Of a stretch of 64,000 bases of DNA, positions 1 to 8,000 are shown piece after piece. The notes beneath the pieces were generated by a model. It was not told the DNA's origin. It was given only the letters and a program-made list of their open reading frames with translations, and did not search any database. The translations under genes and the position numbers were made by a program. Origin of the DNA: Paenibacillus sp. FSL K6-1330 (lineage in GTDB: Bacteria; Bacillota; Bacilli; Paenibacillales; Paenibacillaceae); assembly GCF_037976825.1 (NCBI RefSeq), contig NZ_CP150269.1, positions 2,183,501 through 2,247,500 of the forward strand. The letters run 5' to 3'. Positions within the stretch are counted from its first letter, which is position 1; every line of letters starts with the position of its first letter.

Positions 1-540
1 TGATTACAGCGGAAGAATTTCGGCTCCAAAGGCGACCACTATCGTTTTTCCGGAATCGATACGCCCTCTCCGCTGGTCCGTGGGGGTCCAAACCAACCCA
101 AAAGCCTCCCCCCATGAGGGTGGGGGAGGGAGAGATGGGAAAGCCGCTCCGCGGTCGTATCGTTCCTCCAATCGCTGTTGTCGCCGAAATTCCTGGAATG
201 ATGATGACAGAGGAAGAAATTCGGCTCCAAAGGCGACCACTATCGTTTTTCCGGAATCGATACGTCCTCTCCGCTGGTCCGTGGGGGTCCAAACCACCCC
301 AAAAGCCTCCCCCCATGAGGGTGGGGGGAAGGAGAGATGGGAAAGCCGCTCCGCGGTCGTATTGTTCCTCCAATCGCTGTCGTCGCCGAAATTCCTGGGA
401 ATTATGGTCACAGCGGAAGAAATTCGGCTCCAAAGGCGACCACTATCGTTTTTCCGGAATCGATACGCCCTCTCCGCTGGTCCGTGGGGGTCCAAACCAT
501 CCAAAAAGCCTCCCCCCCATGAGGGTGGGGGAGGGGGGAA
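1..540. repeat. Tandem ~200-bp direct repeat, about 2.7 copies
   Basis: The same block recurs with a period of 201-203 bp: the string CGGCTCCAAAGGCGACCACT begins at 21, 222 and 425. Each unit also carries a CCGGAATCGATACG segment, TCCGTGGGGGTCCAAACC and a C-tract/G-tract quasi-palindrome around CCATGAGGGTGGGGG. Copies differ by a few substitutions and indels. The first copy enters from outside the window and the last diverges near 540. Open readings on both strands simply repeat the unit and have no ribosome binding sites, so I treat it as non-coding intergenic repeat. Its function is unknown. Confidence 0.9.
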
Positions 541-577
541 AACGCAGCGCAGCATAGCATGCCGCTGTTACTTAAAC

Positions 578-627
578 AAGCAAACGAGCCGTTCGGGGCA
601 TACATCCCGAACGGCTCGTTTGCTTTT
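578..627. terminator. Perfect 20-bp hairpin, terminator-like
   Basis: Arms 578-597 and 606-625 are exact reverse complements around an 8-nt loop, and a short T run follows (624-627). This is an unusually long, perfect stem, right after the tandem repeat. No gene is visible directly upstream in the window, so it may terminate transcription coming from beyond the left edge or be part of the repeat region. Confidence 0.6.
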
Positions 628-1219
628 ACCCCCAGCCCCAACCATCGGCAGGGTGGAAGTAATCACCCGCGCAGAATGGTTGAGGCTAGGGAGGCCAAGC
701 TCGGCGCAGAGCAGAGGAGGCCTCGCTTGGCGACGAAGCACGGCATTGCCGTGCTTCGAATGCCAACTTCATTCTTGAGTAAGCTTCAACGAAGCAGGCG
801 GAATTGTTCTGGAGAAGCGTGAGCGGTCCCCTTTATCCCCGGATTTCAACATTGTTTCATTCATTCAGAAGAGATCCGGGGGTAACAGGGATCGGAAGAA
901 CAATCCGCATGCGGAGTGATGAACCATCCTCTTTTTTCGATGTGGGTTCAAATGGTTCAAATGGTCCTAGGGTTTTGAAAGCAAATGGTTTGAATTTCAG
1001 TTATGAATTTCGGTTGGCAGCGATTAGCCGATCGTGACAAGTTAACACCTCATGAAACACCCGTCGTAACCTCATGACATAATTACTGACGTCCATGCCC
1101 CAACACAACATCATATTACCATAAATAGTAATGATCCTCGCCTACTCAGTCGCTTCGGCGGGAATTACAATTTGTAGTAACCAAGGAGATTGAATCAATA
1201 GAAAGGGGGAGACGAGTCG
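628..1219. other. Non-coding stretch upstream of sugar importer operon
   Basis: No convincing gene. Open frames near 559-822 and 804-1037 lack ribosome binding sites and recognisable protein features. A second perfect hairpin lies at 734-758 (11-bp arms, 3-nt loop). The last 150 bases are AT-richer and probably hold the promoter of the importer operon, but no clear -35/-10 pair could be assigned. Confidence 0.5.
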
Positions 1220-2188
1220 ATGAAACCCACGATAGAACCATCGCCGGCACCGTATAAAGAGATGAAGAAAAAACGAGGGTATTGGGGCCGTTTAGGGTCG
1301 GACATATGGAAAGAGTGGGATCTTTATCTGCTGCTCGTACCGGGCATCTTGTTCATTTTACTGTTCAAATACACGCCGATGTACGGGGTTACGATTGCAT
1401 TTAAGGATTTCAACATATTCACCGGATTTGCCGACAGTCCGTGGGTGGGATGGAAGCATTTCGAGAAGCTGTTCACGTCGCCGGATTTTGCTCAGGTATT
1501 TAAAAATACGGTCATCATCAGCTTCCTGAAAATCGTGATCTTGTTTCCGCTCCCTATCATTATTGCCCTGATGCTCAATGAGCTAAGGAATATGGTATTT
1601 AAACGAACGGTGCAAACCGTCATCTATCTTCCGCATTTCCTGTCTTGGGTCATTGTTGGCGGATTGTTTATCGATCTCCTCTCAACGAACGGAGGAATCG
1701 TCAACAAATTGCTGGTATTCCTGGGCATGGAGCAGATTGCGTTCTTCCTGGATAACAGCGTGTTCCGAGGCGTGCTGATCACCTCGGCAGGCTGGAAGGA
1801 AACGGGCTGGAGCACGATCGTATATTTGGCAGCGTTTACAATGATCGATCCGATGCTGTATGAAGCGGCGAAGATCGACGGGGCCGGGAGATGGAAGCAG
1901 CTGTGGCACATTACGCTCCCGGGGATCGCCCCGATTATAGTCCTGATGTTTATCCTGCGGCTCGGGAACGTGCTGGAAGCGGGAACGGAACAGATTCTCG
2001 TCATGTACAATCCGGTCGTGTACCAGGTGTCGGATGTCATCGGAACCTATGTATACCGGCAGGGTCTCGGGAACCAGGATTACAGCTTCTCGACAGCGGT
2101 TGGTTTGTTCGAAGCCGTAATATCCTTCACATTGGTCATCATGGGCAATGCCATGAGCAGAAAATACTTACAGCGCGGAATCTGGTAA
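1220..2188 (+). CDS. LplB-type sugar ABC transporter permease
   Basis: Inner-membrane subunit of a binding-protein-dependent carbohydrate importer. The 322-aa protein has a basic cytoplasmic N-terminus, then six hydrophobic segments, the first around residues 38-58 (LYLLLVPGILFILLF). The EAA loop that docks the ATPase is near residue 214 (YEAAKIDGAGRWKQLWHITL). Length and order match the LplB family seen in Paenibacillus and Bacillus sugar systems. The ribosome binding site is AAAGGGGGAG before ATG 1220. It is followed after a few bases by the partner permease and then a lipoprotein, forming an operon. No ATPase gene is present; these systems usually share an unlinked MsmX-like ATPase. Substrate is not evident; the adjacent SLH glycosidase suggests a glycan-derived oligosaccharide (inference). 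Confidence 0.93.
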   Translation: MKPTIEPSPAPYKEMKKKRGYWGRLGSDIWKEWDLYLLLVPGILFILLFKYTPMYGVTIAFKDFNIFTGFADSPWVGWKHFEKLFTSPDFAQVFKNTVIISFLKIVILFPLPIIIALMLNELRNMVFKRTVQTVIYLPHFLSWVIVGGLFIDLLSTNGGIVNKLLVFLGMEQIAFFLDNSVFRGVLITSAGWKETGWSTIVYLAAFTMIDPMLYEAAKIDGAGRWKQLWHITLPGIAPIIVLMFILRLGNVLEAGTEQILVMYNPVVYQVSDVIGTYVYRQGLGNQDYSFSTAVGLFEAVISFTLVIMGNAMSRKYLQRGIW

Positions 2189-2204
2189 AGAAAGGGTGGC
2201 GCAA

Positions 2205-3122
2205 ATGGATCACAAAAAAGCTTTGGAAGGAACAAACACCACCCGAGGTGTCATCCAAACGTCGTTTTCGGAAAAATGCTTCTCGGTATTCAATTATGCT
2301 TTTTTCATCTTGATGGGTTTAACGACCCTGCTTCCTTTCATGAACCTGATCGCGAAATCCTTGAGCAGCGAGGGAGCCGTCATATCGGGCCAGGTTGGAC
2401 TGCTCCCGGTCGGGGTTCAATTCGAAACGTACAAGTATGTGCTGCAGGATTCCATGTTCTTGAATTCGCTCAAGGTATCCATTTTTCTGACGATCATCGG
2501 AACAGCTTGCAGTTTGTTTCTGACCACGCTGACGGCTTATCCGTTGTCCAAATACCGGCTGCGCGGACGAAAAGGGCTGCTGTTGATTTTCGTATTCACG
2601 ATGCTCTTCAGCGGCGGACTGATTCCGACGTACCTGCTCATGCAGAATTTGAATCTGGTGAACTCCTTCCCGGTGTTATTCCTGCCGGCGATGGTGAACG
2701 TGTACAACATGCTCATCATTAAAAACTATTTCGAGGGGCTTCCGGATGAGCTGGAGGAGTCCGCCAAGCTAGACGGCGCGGGGAATATCCGCATCTTGGT
2801 CTCGGTCATTGTGCCGCTCTCGCTTCCCGTCATGGCAACGATCGGATTGTTCTTTGCGGTCGCTTTCTGGAATGACTATTTTGCGGCGATGATCTACATT
2901 ACCGATCCGGCGATCAAACCAATGCAGTTGTACCTGAAGGAACTGCTGGTTTCGTCCAGCGGGGACTTCCTGAAGGATAATGTCGACGCCGCGATTAACG
3001 CAACGCCGCAGTCCATACAAGCATCTTCGATCCTGCTGGCAACAATCCCGATTTTGCTGGTGTACCCATTCCTGCAAAAGTATTTTGTCAAAGGCGTGCT
3101 GGTAGGTTCGGTTAAAGGCTAG
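2205..3122 (+). CDS. YtcP/MalG-type sugar ABC transporter permease
   Basis: Second inner-membrane subunit of the importer, 305 aa from the ATG at 2205. A GTG nine bases upstream (2196) is in frame but sits inside the AAAGAAAGG ribosome binding site, so the ATG is preferred. Six membrane segments are visible, the first near residues 30-50. The EAA docking motif is near residue 183 (EESAKLDGAGNIRILVSVIV). The C-terminus ends in the KGVLVGSVKG tail typical of the YtcP group. The gene starts 16 bp after the LplB partner, so the two are co-transcribed. Confidence 0.92.
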   Translation: MDHKKALEGTNTTRGVIQTSFSEKCFSVFNYAFFILMGLTTLLPFMNLIAKSLSSEGAVISGQVGLLPVGVQFETYKYVLQDSMFLNSLKVSIFLTIIGTACSLFLTTLTAYPLSKYRLRGRKGLLLIFVFTMLFSGGLIPTYLLMQNLNLVNSFPVLFLPAMVNVYNMLIIKNYFEGLPDELEESAKLDGAGNIRILVSVIVPLSLPVMATIGLFFAVAFWNDYFAAMIYITDPAIKPMQLYLKELLVSSSGDFLKDNVDAAINATPQSIQASSILLATIPILLVYPFLQKYFVKGVLVGSVKG

Positions 3123-3353
3123 ATTTCATCAGGTTTTCTGAAGAGATCAGAAAGTATAAACTTTGGAGGATCTGCAGCCTATATCGCAAAAAAAACTACC
3201 GCTAATTATAATTTCCGGGGTCCCCGCAAGTACCTGAATGGACTTCGGAGCAAGGCCCCACTTTGTGGGGTTATCTTATAAAGGTGGTGATGCGCTTCGT
3301 ATTGCTCAGATGGCAGAATTCATTGAATTTCTCAATCACAAGGAGGGTTATCC
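3123..3353 (+). other. Intra-operon gap with hairpin and SLH-gene fossil
   Basis: 231 bp between permease and binding protein. It holds a small GC hairpin (CCCCAC 3256-3261 with GTGGGG 3265-3270) followed by a weak T-rich stretch, which could act as an attenuator or mRNA stabiliser. Positions 3307-3324 are an exact 18-base match to the end of the SLH gene at 9654-9671, and the surrounding frame (GGDALRIAQMAEFIEFLNH) resembles an SLH protein C-terminus, suggesting gene debris. Confidence 0.5.
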
Positions 3354-4892
3354 ATGATCAAGATTAAAAAATCCGCGGTGTTGGCCGGGATTCTCGGATT
3401 CACGCTGGCACTATCCGGATGCGGCGGCGGGGGAGGCGGCACGACGGATACGCCGGCGGCTCAGCCATCGGACACACCGGCAAGCACCCCGAAAGACGAC
3501 GGGAACAAAGACACAACGTCTGAAAAACCGGGTCTGCGCATGATTATGCAATATGGATTGTTTGATCCGAAGACCGAATACGTGGCCAAGTACATCCAGG
3601 AAAGAACCGGATTCAATGTGGATTACGAACTGCTGCCGGCCGAAAACGCGGATGAGAAGCTGAACCTGCTCGTATCCAGCAAAGATAACTATGATTTGGT
3701 GAAATTGAATGCACCCCAGTTCTACAATCTGGCCTCTGCGGGAGCGCTCGAGCCAATCGATGAGCTGCTTGAGTCTCATGGAAATTATATTAAACAATCC
3801 ATAAAACAAGAGTCCTTTGGCAGTGCAACGATCGATGGGAAGATCTTCGGTATTCCAGAGACGGGGGCTGGCGTAAGCATCGGCGAGGCGCTCGTCGTCA
3901 GACAAGACTGGATGGATGAGCTGGGTTTGTCCATGCCTACGAACACCGATGAACTTTACAATGTACTTAAAACGATTAAGGAAAAGAAGAATGTCATTCC
4001 GCTCACCATGAGTAAAGAGTCCACTTCCCTTTATGGCGATATTGCCACAACATTTGGCGTTTTGACTGATTGGAAAGAAGTCGATGGCAAGCTGGTTCAT
4101 CGAGCTGAACAGCCCGAGATGAAAGAATATGTTGCTTATATGAATAAGCTGTATAAAGAAGGCTTGCTCGATACGGAGATGCCAATTAATACCGCACAGA
4201 AATCGATTGAGAAGTTCTCAGGCGGTAAAGCAGCGATGTATAAGCTGGCCTGGTGGAATGCCGGGACGACGCTTGCTGCGCTAGAGAAGAACTTCCCGGA
4301 AGCCAAGACATCCGTCATTCCTTATCTGAAAGGCAAGGACGGCAAAGCCATGGTCGGGGTTAAAGCGAATACCACTTGGTATGTTGCTATTCTCAAATCC
4401 TCCAAGAATAAGGAAGCCGCTATGGATTTCCTCAACGCAAAAATGGAGCCTGAGACGTTTAAGGGCATCGCGCTGGGTAAAGAAGGCGTTCATCATGAAG
4501 TGAAGGACGGAAAGTACTATCCGATTCTGCCGATTTTCAATGATGAATTGAATAATGCAAGCAGTTTCCTGACAGGGGTAGACGAAGAGAAGTATCCGAT
4601 TTACTGGCAAGCACGTGTACGTAAAGATCCTGTTCTTCAGGCGCATTTTGAAGAGTTCCAGAAAAATGCAGAAGGCATTATGGTTGTAGATCCGATGTCG
4701 ACAGCACCGCCAATTGAAGCTGTATCCAAAAATCTGTTGAAATTGACGACCATGTTGGATGACAATGTGCTGCAATTCATTTCCGGAGCGAAGCCGATTG
4801 AATCTTACGATCAATTTCTGGCTCAATGGAGAGCCGATGGTGGAACCGACATGGTGAACGCAGCGAATGAATGGTTTCAGTCCACGAAGTAA
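3354..4892 (+). CDS. Sugar ABC transporter substrate-binding lipoprotein
   Basis: Extracellular solute-binding protein, 512 aa, that delivers sugar to the upstream permeases. The N-terminus is a lipoprotein signal with lipobox LSGC, followed by a Gly/Pro/Ser/Thr-rich linker (residues ~24-60). The mature part has the family-1 binding-protein pattern with the NADEKLNLLVSSKDNYDLVK region and repeated aromatic residues. Length fits the LipO-type proteins paired with LplB/YtcP permeases. AAGGAGGG precedes ATG 3354. It is last in the importer operon and is followed by a strong terminator. Confidence 0.92.
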   Translation: MIKIKKSAVLAGILGFTLALSGCGGGGGGTTDTPAAQPSDTPASTPKDDGNKDTTSEKPGLRMIMQYGLFDPKTEYVAKYIQERTGFNVDYELLPAENADEKLNLLVSSKDNYDLVKLNAPQFYNLASAGALEPIDELLESHGNYIKQSIKQESFGSATIDGKIFGIPETGAGVSIGEALVVRQDWMDELGLSMPTNTDELYNVLKTIKEKKNVIPLTMSKESTSLYGDIATTFGVLTDWKEVDGKLVHRAEQPEMKEYVAYMNKLYKEGLLDTEMPINTAQKSIEKFSGGKAAMYKLAWWNAGTTLAALEKNFPEAKTSVIPYLKGKDGKAMVGVKANTTWYVAILKSSKNKEAAMDFLNAKMEPETFKGIALGKEGVHHEVKDGKYYPILPIFNDELNNASSFLTGVDEEKYPIYWQARVRKDPVLQAHFEEFQKNAEGIMVVDPMSTAPPIEAVSKNLLKLTTMLDDNVLQFISGAKPIESYDQFLAQWRADGGTDMVNAANEWFQSTK

Positions 4893-4900
4893 ATGATTCA

Positions 4901-4940
4901 TTTGAAAAAGCAGTCTGCGCTGGCGGCTGCTTTTTTCAAA
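4901..4940 (+). terminator. Intrinsic terminator after binding protein
   Basis: Arms TTGAAAAAGCAG and CTGCTTTTTTCAA flank a short GC-rich centre nine bases after the stop codon. The T run on the + strand makes it a good terminator for the importer operon and separates it from the SLH gene that starts at 5025. Confidence 0.8.
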
Positions 4941-5024
4941 ATTAAATAACAGAGGGGAGGTGTTGGTTGAATTTAAATGGTACCAAACGGTTCATTCTGA
5001 ATAAGAGAAGGGTGGTAATCATTG

Positions 5025-8000
5025 ATGTATCGTTTATTTCGCAGGCGGATCGCACTGTTTCTCAGTCTGTCACTGATCGTGTCCCTCATCGTTCCGGTTG
5101 GTTCCTCCGCGTTCGCGGATAACGAAATTTCCCCGGCGCAAAGTGCGGGCACGGATCCCGTTACCTTGGTCTCCCAAGGCGGAGAGATTCTGGAGTTCAC
5201 GGATATCAACGTAGCAGGCGACACAGTGGAAGGGAAAAATGATTACTTGGCGCTGTACACAAGCGGGGTAGCGGTCACGGGTTCCGTATATACCGATGAG
5301 GTATGGGTGCCTACGCTTCATGTCGCGGTCTCCGTGGATGCGGGCGGCATCGTGCAGAATGTGGTTGGACCGGACGCTGATCCTCCGACTTCTTGGCCTC
5401 CGGGCACGCTACTGCCGATTCCGGCCGGTGGCTATGTTGTAGTGGCTGGCGGCACCAATGCGTGGGATCAATCCGTTTTTCAGAAACCTCTCTTCAATCT
5501 TAACAAAACGGGGGATTCGGTGAAGCTGATGCGGGCGGGCGAAGAAGTGACTGCAGCTGATTTCCTGCCGGAGCAGCCGGGACCGGGTCCAGGGCCGGAT
5601 CCGCTGCCACCCGAGCTGCATCTGATTACGCAAACGGATACGACCGTGGATATTCCGGTCATTGAGATTGCAGGTTTTGTAGCGAACTATGCCGCAGATC
5701 AGGATTTAAGCGTAACCATTAATGGCGATGAGACTGCGCTTACGGCGGATGGCGTGTTTCGCATGAATGTTTATTTGGAACCGGGTCCGAACGCGGCTGA
5801 GGTAAAGCTGTTCAAGGGAGAAGGCGAATTGGCCGTTCAAACGCTGAACATCGTGTACGAACCGATCGAGAATCAGGATTATATTGAAGTCGAAGCGGCA
5901 CCGAAGGATATTACGATCGACATTGAAGGCCCGCGCAAGAAGCTGGACTATGTCGATAAGGATGTTACGGGCGTGCCGAATATTGTGGCGATTTTTACAA
6001 GGGATTACGGAAACTCCATTACGATTCCCCAGACCAATGTGGCCGTGCAGGTGGATGCCAACAACCGTGTGTTGCGGGTGATCAATCCTTCGATCAACGG
6101 CAAGCCGCCGGTATGGACCGGACCGACCGATCTTGAAATTCCCGAAGGCGGTTATGTGCTGATGGCACAGGACAGCAGCTACGCAGGCAACAACATCAAG
6201 CGCTATTTGGCCGAGAATTTTAAGGTCGGCGACATGATCAAGCTGCGAAAGAACGGGGAAGTGGTGCAGGTACGCGACATCATGAGCGGCAATGGTCTTA
6301 TTGCACGGCTTACGCTGGATAATCAGACGATGTATACCGTAACGGAAGGCAGCACCGCTATCAAAGGGCGCATCGACAACATGGACGACATTACGGCGAT
6401 CAAGCTCCTAGTGAACGGTAACGAGATTCCTTTTGAAGCGGATGGCACCTTTACTCATCAATATACGTTAACAAAAGGGACCAATTATATCGAAGTCAAA
6501 GTGTTGAAAAATGACATTGACCAGGATGTTCGTCATCTTGCGGTGTTTGCAAGACCTGATTTCTCCCCGGATAAAGAAGTCATACTATGGGTGGACCAGG
6601 CTTCCAATGCCAGAAAGTTTAAAACGAGCGAGGATGTTTTGGCATTTCTGCAAAAAGCCAAGGAAACGGGCGTTACCTCGGTGGCGTTTGATGTGAAGGG
6701 CGTTGAAGGTTATGTCTCGTACAAGAAGAACGATATGACGGGCAGACCTTACGTCAGCGAGATCAAGGCACCCGAAAAAGCGGGCGCAAGTCCGGATTTG
6801 GATCTGCTGCAGGAGTTCATTAACCACGGTCATGCGCTGGGATTAGAGATTCATGCGGCGATTAATGTGTTTGCCGAAGGATCGATTGCCCATAACGAGT
6901 ATGCGGTTCTGAACGATCATCTCGATTGGGAGGAACGTGTATATTTTGCGGAGAACAATGGCGAGATCAAACGTCTGCGTGAAAGTAAAAAGCAGGGCTT
7001 GGTAGCCTTCGTCAATCCGTCCAATGACGAGGTTCGCAATTATCAGCTTCGAACATTTGAGGAGATTATTAAGAATTACGATGTGGACGGCGTTGTCCAT
7101 GACCGGAGCCGATATGACAACGAAGGGGCCGATTTCAGCGACGAAACTCGCGTGAAGTTCGAGCAGTTTTTGCAGGCACGGAACAAGCAGCTTGTCAATT
7201 GGCCAGACGATATCTTCTACTATGAAAACAATGTTCGGGTATACGGTCCGCTGATTCAGGACTGGTGGGAATTCCGCTCGGGCACGATTCAGAGCTTCTT
7301 CGGCGAAGTGAAGACGCTGGTGGATTCTTATGAAGTTTCAACAGGCAGAAAGATCGAGGTATCCTCCTATGTTGGATCCTGGTATGAAACGTATTATTTG
7401 AACGGCGTGAACTGGGGCAGCAAGAACTTCCGGTTCGATCCCGCACTCGGCATGCCGGACGAATCGGTGTATACACCGGAATATTATGATACCGGGTATA
7501 TCGAGTATTTGGATTTTCTGATGATTGGGGCTTATCAAACCACCAGCCAGGAAATTCAGAAATATATTACGCTCGGCAATATCGTAACGAACGGGGAAAT
7601 TCCGCTGTATGCAGGCATTGCCATGAACAATGTGCAGGCACCTGCCGTTCAGCGCGAAGTGTTCCAGGCGGGGCTGAAGTCCACGAACGGACTGATGCTG
7701 TTTGACGCATCCCAGGTCAACTGGCCGATCGCGGCGGCGGCTCTCCAAGATAAGGAGTGGGTGAAGGATTACCAGCTGGGCATGAGTTTGCCGGGAAGTG
7801 CGGATTCGTTCCTTGAAGGCAATTTCTATAATATCAACCGGATCGAGGGCAACGTTAATGTGATGACCGAAGCCTTCGGATACTCTACGGGCACGAACCG
7901 CTTTGGAGTGGAAGTGGTGGTGGACAACACGGGCCACGTGACCCGCGTGGTCAACCGGAACCAAGCGATCAACTGGAGCTGGGGAGCGCCGGAAGAGAAT

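Noticed and set aside
1..540. CRISPR array
   Set aside because: The repeated unit is ~200 bp with no short repeat/spacer alternation.
559..1037. Two plus-strand open frames (559-822, 804-1037)
   Set aside because: No ribosome binding sites, odd composition, and the first runs through a hairpin.
4281..4901. 206-codon minus-strand frame
   Set aside because: Antisense shadow of the binding-protein gene.
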